A stretch of DNA of 64,000 bases from Geoanaerobacter pelophilus (GTDB lineage: Bacteria; Desulfobacterota; Desulfuromonadia; Geobacterales; DSM-12255), in assembly GCF_018476885.1 (NCBI RefSeq), contig NZ_JAHCVJ010000001.1, forward strand, positions 806,001-870,000, read 5' to 3'. This document shows positions 17,593 to 27,221 of this stretch, one piece after another. Made by a program: the position numbers and the translations under genes. Every line of letters starts with the position of its first letter. Positions within the stretch are counted from its first letter, which is position 1. The notes below the pieces were generated by a model. The model was not told the DNA's origin. It did no database searches and saw nothing but the letters and a program-made list of their open reading frames with translations.

Positions 17593-19791
17593 CTATTTGG
17601 CCAGAGAAACCGTACCCCCGCGGACTATCATTTCTTCAGATACGGCGAACGAATAACTCGATTGCCTGCCGCAAGACACGGCATACTTCCCCAACGGGAC
17701 CGTATCTCCCTGACGAGTTCCGGTCGCGTACGGAACCCGAAATGAAAATCTGCCGGCAGCGTCGGCCTCTGTCCTGTCGGAAAACGGCACGGTGCGACCG
17801 GTAGAGGTGCGCAACGAAAGCGTGAGCGTGACCGGATCTCCGGGAAGGCAGACGCCTTTCGCCATTGCCCCCGGAACGACTTCGAAGACCTTGTAGTGGC
17901 TTACCGGCATTACCGGCGTGTCAAACTGCTCCGAAGATTCGTGTACCAGCCGGTAGTTACCCAGAGCAGGCAGGAACCTAACCTTTGAGCTTATGGCAGA
18001 GCCGTCGAAGTATTTCAACCGCTGATAGACCGATCCGTCCGGGTCAGGGACACTGACTGTTCCCGGAGGGAGTTTACCCTTTTTCACACCGTCCTTGGCG
18101 ATCCCGAATTCGAAGTTATAGTCCTCGTCCCGTATCAGTATGTATCGGGCCCGATTCCTGGTCGCAATATCATAGGCAATCGCTGGGTTCCCAGTCGTTA
18201 GGAATCCTGAGATCTCGTAGATCCCATGGGCCTCCCAGCCGAATGCCGTGGCAACTGAGGGGCGGTGTGCCAGGTAGTAAAGCTTCGACCCCAACCCCCA
18301 AGACGCGAGAATGCCGTATTCTGGCACCGTTAGCGGACAATCGTAATATGAAGTGACTGGAGTGTTGTTCTTCAACCACTCGAAGACCCCTCCCTTGCCA
18401 TACTCGCCTGTGACAACCACTGGAGGGCTGGCAAAGGTCAGGAAAGAGCGGTAGTCTTGCCCGGCCGGTGCAAGACAAAGCAAAATGCCTCCACAGGCAG
18501 CCACCCGATGCCGGATCTGCGGCCATCGATGCCAGATCTTCCCGAAGAGATAAGCCGTACCCAGGGCAACCGGTATTGAAAGCACGACCGAGTACCGCAG
18601 ACGAAGCAACGGCAACATCCCGGTTCCCCACACCATGAGAGCCAGCAGGTTCATGTCGCGAGTACCACCCTGCCGCCATTCCCTGAAAGCCAGGATCACC
18701 GCAACTGGCAGAGCGACCCACAACAGGGTGACAAACCTGAAAAAACCGGCTACCCCCCAACGAAACAGACTCTGCTGCTCGCCGATGGAGTCGAGCCAGG
18801 AATCGCTTCCGCCGATGAAACTGAGACCGGAAAGGATTTCATACCCCAGGGTCCTGACCGGCGGGAACAGCATTGCCACCCCCACCAGCAGAGCTATCCC
18901 AGCCAACCGTTTGGCCAAGGCCGAAACAGAACCGGCTGTGCCGAGGATTGTCAGGACAAGGGCAAACTGGACTAGCACGCACACATGAAACCACGAGACG
19001 ATTCCGTACGAAAACCCTGAGGAGCCCCAGGTATTGAACAGACAAACAAGACTTACCCATACAGCGCCACCAAAACAGGCCACAATAGACTCGTACAGGT
19101 AGCTGGTCCTTCCCCTGGCATATTCCATCCTTCCCCGGAGCAGCAGATACAGAAAAAGTATCCCCCAGAAGAGCGTGGCTCCCCGCCACATCAGTATCGT
19201 GAGGGGAAAGGCCAGAGAGGCAAGCGCGGCTTTCCGCCCTTCGAAGGTCTCTTTCCTGCCGAGAAACGAGAAGGAGACCAGCGTCAGGATGGCAAGCGGC
19301 TCCCAGACGTGATGATCGAGCTTTGCTGCATGAGTATAAGCGATGTGTCCCGGAAATACCGCCACAGTGAAGGCCGCCGCCAATCCGGAAATTTTACTGT
19401 TTAATAATCGAGCGGACACCAGAAAGGTGAGAATCAGTGTCGCCACAGTATACACCGGGTTTGCCAAAAACCCGACGGTCTGGATAACGGCATCAGAGCC
19501 GCCGAAGAGAAGCGCTATTGCCGACAACAGATAATCGTAAAGGGGCGACCATATCTGTCCCAGACCTTTGGGATAAGCGGCATAACTGTCAAAGGACGGG
19601 ATGGTAGGAAAAGACTTTACCCCCAGGAAGATCCTTCTAAGGTGGTCGTACGGATCAGGACCGTCAAACCAGAACCCGCCGTTAGGGTTCAGGAAATTCC
19701 CGTATGATGCGGCCCGGAAAGCGAGCCCGATTATGGCTATTGCAGTCAGGCATAACCAGGAACTATCAAGGCCACCCCTTTTAGGCAACAT
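17593..19791 (-). CDS. STT3/AglB-like oligosaccharyltransferase paralogue 2
   Basis: 732 residues, plainly paralogous to the protein at 12951-15146: shared 'NPNGGF', 'PDPYDHLRRI', 'LGVKSFP', 'PSFDSYAAYPKGLGQIWSPL' and 'LTILMWRGATLFW'. Catalytic 'DPYDH' (Asp46), 'KLDHHVWEP' (Asp159, Glu164) and 'SIGEQQ' are kept, while WWDYG is replaced by 'YGILASWGLG'. The C-terminal domain has the same order as in paralogue 1 ('VVPGA', 'LRTSTGR', 'FRVPYATGTRQGDT'). No homopolymer tract. GGGAGAAT ribosome site; 55 bases after purD. Two enzymes of this type in one operon suggest different glycans or acceptors. Confidence 0.8.
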   Translation of the reverse strand: MLPKRGGLDSSWLCLTAIAIIGLAFRAASYGNFLNPNGGFWFDGPDPYDHLRRIFLGVKSFPTIPSFDSYAAYPKGLGQIWSPLYDYLLSAIALLFGGSDAVIQTVGFLANPVYTVATLILTFLVSARLLNSKISGLAAAFTVAVFPGHIAYTHAAKLDHHVWEPLAILTLVSFSFLGRKETFEGRKAALASLAFPLTILMWRGATLFWGILFLYLLLRGRMEYARGRTSYLYESIVACFGGAVWVSLVCLFNTWGSSGFSYGIVSWFHVCVLVQFALVLTILGTAGSVSALAKRLAGIALLVGVAMLFPPVRTLGYEILSGLSFIGGSDSWLDSIGEQQSLFRWGVAGFFRFVTLLWVALPVAVILAFREWRQGGTRDMNLLALMVWGTGMLPLLRLRYSVVLSIPVALGTAYLFGKIWHRWPQIRHRVAACGGILLCLAPAGQDYRSFLTFASPPVVVTGEYGKGGVFEWLKNNTPVTSYYDCPLTVPEYGILASWGLGSKLYYLAHRPSVATAFGWEAHGIYEISGFLTTGNPAIAYDIATRNRARYILIRDEDYNFEFGIAKDGVKKGKLPPGTVSVPDPDGSVYQRLKYFDGSAISSKVRFLPALGNYRLVHESSEQFDTPVMPVSHYKVFEVVPGAMAKGVCLPGDPVTLTLSLRTSTGRTVPFSDRTEADAAGRFSFRVPYATGTRQGDTVPLGKYAVSCGRQSSYSFAVSEEMIVRGGTVSLAK

Positions 19792-19845
19792 CTATTCTCC
19801 CGAGAGAAAGGAACTGGCTCAATTTGTCAACTGCGGACCTAGTGT

Positions 19846-21117
19846 TCACCGCCCCAATGCCTTGCTGCCGATATCCCTGCGAAAATGCACACCGTCCCAG
19901 CCGATGACCGAAACACCGGCATATGCTCGATCTATGGCGTCCTTCACCGTATCACCCAGTGCGGTTACGCCCAGAACCCGGCCGCCGTTGGTGGCGAATG
20001 AGGTCCCGGCAGACGAGGTGCCGGCATGGAAGACCATCAGGTGAGGCATTGTTGCTGCAAGATCGAGGCCGCTGATCAGATCCCCTTTGGGATAATCCCC
20101 CGGATACCCTTTTGCCGCCATCACGACACACACCGCAGCCTGGTCGTGCCATTCAAGCGTAAACCCGGAGATATCGCCGTTGGCCACGGCAAGAAGAACC
20201 GGAACGATATCCGACTTCATCCGCATCAGCAACGGCTGACATTCTGGGTCGCCGAACCGAGCGTTGAACTCCAGTGTCTTGACGGAATCGCCGTCGATCA
20301 TCAGACCGGCATACAGGACTCCGCGATATGGCCGCCCCTCGGCAGCCATTCCGTCTATGGTACGACGCATGACCTCGGTCATTGCTTTTTCATGAATGGC
20401 TGGGGTAACGACCGGCGCCGGGGAGTAAGCCCCCATGCCTCCGGTATTCGGCCCCTTGTCGTCGTCGAAGACCGCTTTGTGGTCCTGGGCGCTGGCCAGC
20501 GGGATGATGTTCTTACCATCGGTGATCGCCAGGAATGACGCCTCTTCCCCCCGGAGGAACTCTTCGATGACCACCCGGGAACCGGCATCGCCAAAGGCGT
20601 TACCCGACAACATGTCTCTGACCGCGACGATTGCCTCATCCTTGGTCTGGGCGACAATAACCCCTTTACCCGCTGCCAAACCGTCCGCCTTGACCACAAT
20701 CGGGGCACCATGCTTTTCTATGTAGGCAATGGCGGGTTCCACCTCACTGAACACCTCATAAAACGCGGTCGGCACCTGGTACTTCTTCATAATATCCTTG
20801 GAGAACGCCTTACTCGCTTCGATCAGCGCAGCATTGCGCCGCGCTCCAAAGATTTTCAAGCCATACTCTTCAAAAAGATCGACGATCCCAAGGGACAAGG
20901 GGAGTTCCGGACCCACGACCGTGAGCCCGATTTCCTCTTTTTGGGCGAATGACAGCAAACCGGGCAGATCGTCCACCTTCAGCGCCACATTCTCGGCGAT
21001 CTGGCCGATACCGGGGTTACCCGGCGCACAATATACCTTAGTCACCAGCGGCGACTGGCTTATTTTCCAGACCAGCGCATGCTCCCGCCCACCGGAACCG
21101 ATTACCAGAATTTTCAT
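19846..21117 (-). CDS. purD: Phosphoribosylamine-glycine ligase PurD
   Basis: 423 residues, standard length. ATP-grasp enzyme joining glycine to phosphoribosylamine in purine synthesis. 'MKILVIGSGGREHAL' opens the protein; ATP-grasp motifs 'PIVVKADGLAAGKGV' and 'VKTLEFNARFGDPECQ' are intact. The open frame continues 168 bases upstream, but the GAGGTGA site fixes the start at 21117. Lies about 100 bases after purH. Confidence 0.97.
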   Translation of the reverse strand: MKILVIGSGGREHALVWKISQSPLVTKVYCAPGNPGIGQIAENVALKVDDLPGLLSFAQKEEIGLTVVGPELPLSLGIVDLFEEYGLKIFGARRNAALIEASKAFSKDIMKKYQVPTAFYEVFSEVEPAIAYIEKHGAPIVVKADGLAAGKGVIVAQTKDEAIVAVRDMLSGNAFGDAGSRVVIEEFLRGEEASFLAITDGKNIIPLASAQDHKAVFDDDKGPNTGGMGAYSPAPVVTPAIHEKAMTEVMRRTIDGMAAEGRPYRGVLYAGLMIDGDSVKTLEFNARFGDPECQPLLMRMKSDIVPVLLAVANGDISGFTLEWHDQAAVCVVMAAKGYPGDYPKGDLISGLDLAATMPHLMVFHAGTSSAGTSFATNGGRVLGVTALGDTVKDAIDRAYAGVSVIGWDGVHFRRDIGSKALGR

Positions 21118-21220
21118 CTTGTTCACCTCGTATAAATCTTCAAAGCATGTTCCCAAATGGCCGGATGCGAGGCGGCAAGAGAGAGCCGACGACACAACCA
21201 ACGCCGTTATTAACGCGTGA

Positions 21221-22786
21221 TCAGTGCCTGAAGTGACGCATAGCGGTGAACACCATCGCCATGCCATGCTCATTGGCAGCAGCAATCACCTCTTCGTCAC
21301 GCATGCTTCCCCCAGGCTGGATTACCGCAGTTATCCCCGCAGCAGCAGCATTGTCGATGCCGTCACGGAACGGGAAAAAGGCATCGGAAGCCATCACTGC
21401 CCCCTTGACCTCAAGACCGGCATGCTCTGCCTTTATGGCGGCGATCCTGGCTGAATTAACCCGGCTCATCTGACCGGCGCCGACGCCGATGGTCATGCCG
21501 TCCTTGCCATAAACAATGGCGTTTGATTTGACGAACTTGCAGATTCTCCAGGTGAAGAGCAGGTCAATCATCTCCTTGTCGGTCGGCTTGCGGGTAGTAA
21601 CCACTTTCAGATCCCCATGCAGCTCCAAATCGGTGTCCTGTACCAGGATCCCGCCATTGACCCTCTTGAAATCAAGCCGGGCAAGTGAAGTTGCCGGCCA
21701 CTCGCCGCACTCCAGAAGCCGGACATTTTTCTTGGAGGCAACAACGGCACTGGCACCGGCAGACACCTTCGGGGCAATAATGACTTCAACAAACTGACGA
21801 TCACAGATCGCCTGTGCCGTCGCCTCGTCAAGTTCGCGGTTGAAAGCGATAATCCCGCCGAAAGCCGACTCAGGGTCGGTCTTGTAGGCAAGGTCATAGG
21901 CATCGAGCAACGTCTTGCCGATGGCCACGCCACAGGGATTGGCATGTTTCACGATTACGCACGCCGGGCCCTCCGAAAACTGCTTGACGCACTCCAGCGC
22001 AGCGTCGGTATCGCCAATATTGTTATAAGAGAGCTCCTTGCCCTGAATCTGCCGGGCAGTGGCGATGGAGGCCTCCTTGACGTCTTTTTCCACATAGAAA
22101 GCCGCCGACTGGTGGGGATTCTCGCCATAGCGCATCCCCTGGGCCTTTCGATACTGGAAGGTCAAGGTGTCGGGGTAACGCTCCACCCCGTCGCCGGTGC
22201 GACTGCCCAGCCAGTTGGAGATCGCGCCGTCATAGGCGGCAGTGTGCTGATAGACCTTAACAGCCAGACGGAAATTGGATTCTTTTGATACTGACCCGCC
22301 GTTAGCTTTCATCTCGGCCAGCACCTTCTGATAATCAGCAGGATCCACAATGACCGTAACATCGGCATTGTTCTTGGCAGCAGAGCGGAGCATGGTCGGA
22401 CCACCGATATCAATATTCTCGATAGCATCTTCAAGAGTGCAGTCAGGCTTGGCAACAGTTGCCTCAAACGGGTAGAGATTTACCACCACCATATCGATCG
22501 GCTCAATGCCGTGCTGTTTCATGGTTGCCACATGTTCTGGGTTGCCACGCATGCCGAGCAGACCGCCATGCACCTTGGGGTGCAGGGTCTTTACACGACC
22601 GTCAAGCATCTCGGGGAATCCAGTGAATTCGGAAACATCCTTTACTGCAAGCCCAGTTTCGCGAAGCAGTTTGGCAGTCCCCCCGGTGGATAGGATCTCC
22701 ACGCCGAAGGCTGCGAGTTCCTTTGCAAAATCAACGATTCCAGCCTTGTCTGAAAGGCTGATAAGTGCACGGGTGATTTTTGCCAT
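21221..22786 (-). CDS. purH: Bifunctional AICAR transformylase / IMP cyclohydrolase PurH
   Basis: 521 residues. Catalyses the last two steps to IMP. N-terminal IMPCH domain ('[18 protein letters not shown]', '[13 protein letters not shown]', '[19 protein letters not shown]') and C-terminal AICARFT domain ('[14 protein letters not shown]' type motif, '[13 protein letters not shown]', '[13 protein letters not shown]'). AAGGAGATCAG ribosome site decides the start. Upstream 100 bases contain a TTGACA at 22857-22852 but no well-spaced -10 was found. First of the purine genes in this run. Confidence 0.97.
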   Translation of the reverse strand: MAKITRALISLSDKAGIVDFAKELAAFGVEILSTGGTAKLLRETGLAVKDVSEFTGFPEMLDGRVKTLHPKVHGGLLGMRGNPEHVATMKQHGIEPIDMVVVNLYPFEATVAKPDCTLEDAIENIDIGGPTMLRSAAKNNADVTVIVDPADYQKVLAEMKANGGSVSKESNFRLAVKVYQHTAAYDGAISNWLGSRTGDGVERYPDTLTFQYRKAQGMRYGENPHQSAAFYVEKDVKEASIATARQIQGKELSYNNIGDTDAALECVKQFSEGPACVIVKHANPCGVAIGKTLLDAYDLAYKTDPESAFGGIIAFNRELDEATAQAICDRQFVEVIIAPKVSAGASAVVASKKNVRLLECGEWPATSLARLDFKRVNGGILVQDTDLELHGDLKVVTTRKPTDKEMIDLLFTWRICKFVKSNAIVYGKDGMTIGVGAGQMSRVNSARIAAIKAEHAGLEVKGAVMASDAFFPFRDGIDNAAAAGITAVIQPGGSMRDEEVIAAANEHGMAMVFTAMRHFRH

Positions 22787-22888
22787 TGTTGTCTGATCTC
22801 CTTTGTTCGTTGAGCGGTTCTTGAATTTTAAAGAGGTTGAATATATCAAATTGTCAAACCAACCGCCAGACGAATATTCACGAGCATG

Positions 22889-25009
22889 TCACGACTGCAT
22901 CGCCTCCCGCACTCGATCTCTCAGTTGCGGAAACTTCGTCGTGATGTAATTGAAATAACGCTCGGCGGTCTGCCGGTCCCCCATTTTGAGATAGGTACGC
23001 GCCAGATTTAATTGGGCGTAAGAGTAACTGCCATCAATGGCAATTGCCTTCTCAAAGGCGCTGATCGCTCCCCGGAAATCTCTCATATTCATCCGGACCA
23101 GCCCCAGATTATTGAGGGCATCGGGGTTTTTCGGATTGAGCTCCAGGCTCCGTTCCAGATATGATGATGCCTGGCTGAACATGTTCCATTTCATCAGGAT
23201 ATTGGCCATATTGTTGAAAAGCCGCCAATCCTTCATACCGAGGCTTTCCATTCTCCGATAGTAAGACATGGCCTCCCGGTACTCGCCGCGTTTGTCCAGC
23301 TGTAACGCCAGATTGCCCAGGGTCTTGAGATCGTTCGGATCGCTCGCCGCCTTTTGCTTCAGTGCCGCCAGACTTTCTGGCTGCGAAGCCTTGAGAAGGG
23401 CCATTTTCGCCCGTACCCCTGGAACCAGGTGGTGTCCCTCCTGGCCGGTCATCAGCACTGCCGAGAAATGCTCCAACGCCTTGTCGGTCTCGCCGATGCG
23501 GGAATAGACATCACCCAAGAGGTTGTGGGCACGGGCCGAGTTTGGATTGATGGTGAGACCCCGGACAAGCATGGCGATAGCATTACGGCTATCTCCCTGG
23601 ATGAAGTAAATGCTCCCCATCCCCAGTTCATAACCAAGCGACTGCGGATTGATCCGGCTCGCTTCCTTGAACAGCGTAATAGCGCGGTCATAATCCCCAT
23701 CTTTCAGACATTCTGCGCCCAGGGCAGTATACCCCTCCACTGCTGAGGGATTCGCGGCGATGGTGGCCTGCCAAAGGCTCTTGTTATCTTTCCAGACACC
23801 GACCCTGGCGTATGAATACCCACCGGAGCAGAAGATGATGGCGACGACAAGCGCTATGGCCGCCGGCTTGCGGCCACTGTCGAAGAGCTTGACGAGCAGG
23901 AGGGCAATACCCAGAAAAATACCGACCCCCGGGATGAAGAGATAGCGGTCGGCAACCACCGGATAGGTATCATAGAGGTTGAGCACTGGAAGCAGCGTGA
24001 CGAGGAACCAGATAATAGCGCAGGAAAGTAGTGGGGCCGTACGCGCCAGGATGAACGGAAGCGCCGCAAGGGTCAGCACCCCGGCGACTGCCGCAAGGAC
24101 AAGGGGAGAGGAGAGTGATGAGGCAAACTGGGGCTCGTAACGGATGGTCAGCCCTATTGGTGCGAACAGCTTGGCCAGATAGAAGAACGGAATCTGGACC
24201 GCCTTAGCCAGCTTAGCGACAAGCCAGGAGGCGGAGATGTCGTGCAACATCGGCGATTTTTCGATCAGTTTTGCCGAGACCCCCACCCGGGTAAAGAGGT
24301 AAAAAAACAGGGCCGACAGAACAAAGAAAGGGTCGAGCCAGATGAGCCGGCGCAACCCGGTACGCCGTCCATAGGCGAGCAGTTGCAGCGCAAGCAGGAG
24401 AAAAGGGAGCATGATGACTGTTGCCTTGCAGAGCATGGCGAACAAAAAAAACAACAGGGAAGCGCCGTAAATTACGAGAGAAAGCTTCTCGGTACGCAAA
24501 AAGCGGCAGTACAGTGTGGTCGAAAGAAAGAAGAAAAAAGCCGCCAGGACAACATTTCTGCCGCCGATAAAGTTCACGGCCTCACCGTTGACCGGGTGTA
24601 CGGCAAACAGGGCCGCGGTCAGGAACGGCAGATAGCTGATCCCTCTGGATTCAGTCGTATCGCAGGAGACATTGGCGACCAGTTCGTTAACCAGATAATA
24701 AAGTGCCACCGTGGCAAAGACGAACCAGACGATGTTGGAAAAATGGAACCCCCCCGGATTTTTCTCTCCCCAGAACTGGTAATCCAGCAACAGGGTGAGA
24801 TCCCGGATGGGGAGGAACTCGATCCCGTTGGCCATTGAGGTGAAGATCCTCTTCAGGTCAAAGGTTCGGTACGCTTCGTTGCCAACGAGATAATACCAGT
24901 CATCGTAGGCAAAGCCGTTGAAAACCCCTCGCCAATAGATGGCACAGACAATGAATCCAAGAAACGAAATCTGCACAATCCGCCTGTCAAATAACGACGC
25001 CGGCCGCAT
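22889..25009 (-). CDS. TMTC-like membrane protein with C-terminal TPR repeats, paralogue 1
   Basis: 706 residues: about ten helices over residues 10-400, then tetratricopeptide repeats to the end ('AVEGYTALGAECLKDGDYDR', 'NPDALNNLGLVRMNMRDFRG', 'SYAQLNLARTYLKMGDRQTA'). The first periplasmic loop holds 'GFAYDDWYYL' (Asp36-Asp37), the place where GT-C enzymes keep their catalytic acid, and 'EFLPIRDLTLLLDY'. Architecture matches the TMTC family of O-mannosyltransferases and their many bacterial relatives. Likely a polyprenyl-phosphate-sugar dependent protein glycosyltransferase; activity not shown for bacterial members that I know of. GGAGGGG ribosome site; last gene of the run that begins at alr. 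Confidence 0.8.
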   Translation of the reverse strand: MRPASLFDRRIVQISFLGFIVCAIYWRGVFNGFAYDDWYYLVGNEAYRTFDLKRIFTSMANGIEFLPIRDLTLLLDYQFWGEKNPGGFHFSNIVWFVFATVALYYLVNELVANVSCDTTESRGISYLPFLTAALFAVHPVNGEAVNFIGGRNVVLAAFFFFLSTTLYCRFLRTEKLSLVIYGASLLFFLFAMLCKATVIMLPFLLLALQLLAYGRRTGLRRLIWLDPFFVLSALFFYLFTRVGVSAKLIEKSPMLHDISASWLVAKLAKAVQIPFFYLAKLFAPIGLTIRYEPQFASSLSSPLVLAAVAGVLTLAALPFILARTAPLLSCAIIWFLVTLLPVLNLYDTYPVVADRYLFIPGVGIFLGIALLLVKLFDSGRKPAAIALVVAIIFCSGGYSYARVGVWKDNKSLWQATIAANPSAVEGYTALGAECLKDGDYDRAITLFKEASRINPQSLGYELGMGSIYFIQGDSRNAIAMLVRGLTINPNSARAHNLLGDVYSRIGETDKALEHFSAVLMTGQEGHHLVPGVRAKMALLKASQPESLAALKQKAASDPNDLKTLGNLALQLDKRGEYREAMSYYRRMESLGMKDWRLFNNMANILMKWNMFSQASSYLERSLELNPKNPDALNNLGLVRMNMRDFRGAISAFEKAIAIDGSYSYAQLNLARTYLKMGDRQTAERYFNYITTKFPQLRDRVREAMQS

Positions 25010-25127
25010 CTTTCCCCTCCAGCTTTCAGCAAAATAATATTTGAATCACTCTAATCCAAGCCGTTCTCGACCCCTGAAGGCAGCACCCCGGCCGGACCGG
25101 GAGTATGCCACAACTCGTCAGGGTATG

Positions 25128-27221
25128 TCACTCTTTCATGTAGTTGTCAACAGTAGTCGAGAGCTCGGGAAACCTATCCTTGGTATATGCAAAGAGGCGG
25201 TCGGCATTTTTCTTATCCCCCATCTGTTGATAAGTAAGGGCAAGGTTGAGCGGAGCATAGGCAAACAGAGGCTGCACAGCCATTGCCTTTTCGAAAGACT
25301 TAATCGCGTCGGCGTATTCCCTCATTTCACGGCAGACCACGCCGAGATTGTTCCAGGCATCCGGATTTTCAGGGTTGGCCTTCAAACTGAGGCGAAAATA
25401 GTTAGCGGCGTCGGGAAACATTTTTTTCTTTTTATATACATTGGCGATATTGTATTGAAGCTGCCACCGGTTCATCCCCTGGCGCTCCATCTCAAGGTAC
25501 TGCCGGAGTGCCTCGTCGTAAAGTCCCATGCCATCGAGCTTCAATGCCAGTTCACCCCTGACGGACAGGTTGCCTGGCTCCTGCGCGAGCTTAGCCTGCA
25601 GAGAGTCTACATCCCCCTGAGAGCCTCCCGCGATCGTCTTGAGCTTCTGTTTCGCCTTTGCCACCAGTCTATGATCCTGCTCCCTTGAATCGAAGATCTT
25701 CAGAAAATATCCCCTGGCCTGCTCGAAATCCCCCCGGTTGAAATAGATCTCTCCCAGAGAATAGAGCGATTCTATCGAATCCGGCTTTTTCCTCACTGCC
25801 TGTCCGTAGACCTTGATTGCCTCATCCAGCTGCCCTTTTATTGTGTAATACTTGCCGAGTGCTATTTCATACATCACATTGGGTGGATTCATCTCCCTTG
25901 TCTTAGAATAGTATTCAAGGGCCTTTTCATAACTACCTTCATTAAAATATGCTGCTCCAAGACCGACATATCCGGCAATATTTTGCGGTGAATTTTTTAC
26001 TGTAACTCCCCAGATACTCTTTTCGTCCTTCCAGTACCCAACCCGGTAGCACGAAACAGCTATCATGATAAGCACCACCACCACGGCTGCCCCGTTTCGC
26101 CATTGCTCGCCGCAGAATGAACCTAACCGCACCAGCAACACCGAGGAAAGGAAGACCAGACCGAACATCGGAATGAATAAGTAGCGGTCTGCAACTACAG
26201 GATATGTCGCAAAGAAATTGAGCACCGGGATCAAAGAAATCAGGAACCAGAGAATTCCGAGAGTTACTTCGGGGGATCTTTTGCGGCAGGTTAAAGCCAA
26301 TAAGATCAATGCCACCAGGCCGAAAATTGCCAGTACAACCTGCAGCGAAAGCAGCTCCCGGGAAAACTTTACAACATAATGAGTAGTGAAGTTTGCCGGG
26401 AACAGGAACTTTCCGACATAAAAATAAGGAATCTGGGAAGCAACAGCCAGTTTGGCTTGAATTCCTGTTGCCCCAGTGACGGCATTCTCTACGATAATTT
26501 TCGACTGCTTCGCCACTTCGGTCAATACGAAGAAAAAGGCCAGCGACAGCGCGAAAAAAGGAATGAGCCGGACGGCATGGCGTTTCCTGGCATCGGAGAA
26601 GACCATCATTATACAAAAGAGTACTGCCGGCAGGATTATTACTGTTGCCTTTGACAGCAGCGCGAGCAGGAAGATTCCGAGGGACACCAGATAATTGCGA
26701 TACCATTTTTCTCCGGCATTAGCCGACTTGAGGTAAAAAAGTGCCGAGAGTGAAAAAAATAGTCCGCCAAGAATGACATTTCTACCGCTGATCCAGTTGG
26801 CAGCCTCGCCATTCAGGGGATGAACGGCAAAAAGAGATGCGGCAAAAAGTGGCAGAAAGCCCGACCAGTTATCGTCAACCTTATCTCTCACGGTCTTAGT
26901 AAATAAGACCAGTTCCACGGCAAGAAAATAAACGGCAAAAACCGCCAGCAGAAAATAGAGATAATTACTAAAATGAAGCCAGGCAGCGCTTTCACCGAAC
27001 ATCGCATAATCAACAGCCAGGGTCAGGTCCCTGACCGGGAGATATTCGATCCCGTTGGCAAGGGTGGTGAAAATCCTGATGATATCAAACTGTTTGTACG
27101 CATCCATTCCCAGAAGATACAAATGATCATCGGTAACAAACCCATTAACAACACCCCGGCAATAGGTCCCCAAGGTTAAAACGGCAAGAATCCCCAATGC
27201 AGGGAGACGGCTGGCTTTCAT
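25128..27221 (-). CDS. TMTC-like membrane protein with C-terminal TPR repeats, paralogue 2
   Basis: 697 residues, same architecture as its downstream neighbour: helices to about residue 395 and at least six TPR units after it. 'GFVTDDHLYLLG' (Asp31-Asp32) replaces 'GFAYDDWYYL'; 'EYLPVRDLTLAVDY', 'HFSNYL' and 'VADRYLFIPMFGL' are shared. The ATG overlaps the stop of the ASKHA gene (ATGA) and has a GGAGAAG site; an upstream in-frame codon 18 bases earlier is less likely. The two TMTC-like genes are a tandem duplication that has diverged considerably. Confidence 0.8.
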   Translation of the reverse strand: MKASRLPALGILAVLTLGTYCRGVVNGFVTDDHLYLLGMDAYKQFDIIRIFTTLANGIEYLPVRDLTLAVDYAMFGESAAWLHFSNYLYFLLAVFAVYFLAVELVLFTKTVRDKVDDNWSGFLPLFAASLFAVHPLNGEAANWISGRNVILGGLFFSLSALFYLKSANAGEKWYRNYLVSLGIFLLALLSKATVIILPAVLFCIMMVFSDARKRHAVRLIPFFALSLAFFFVLTEVAKQSKIIVENAVTGATGIQAKLAVASQIPYFYVGKFLFPANFTTHYVVKFSRELLSLQVVLAIFGLVALILLALTCRKRSPEVTLGILWFLISLIPVLNFFATYPVVADRYLFIPMFGLVFLSSVLLVRLGSFCGEQWRNGAAVVVVLIMIAVSCYRVGYWKDEKSIWGVTVKNSPQNIAGYVGLGAAYFNEGSYEKALEYYSKTREMNPPNVMYEIALGKYYTIKGQLDEAIKVYGQAVRKKPDSIESLYSLGEIYFNRGDFEQARGYFLKIFDSREQDHRLVAKAKQKLKTIAGGSQGDVDSLQAKLAQEPGNLSVRGELALKLDGMGLYDEALRQYLEMERQGMNRWQLQYNIANVYKKKKMFPDAANYFRLSLKANPENPDAWNNLGVVCREMREYADAIKSFEKAMAVQPLFAYAPLNLALTYQQMGDKKNADRLFAYTKDRFPELSTTVDNYMKE

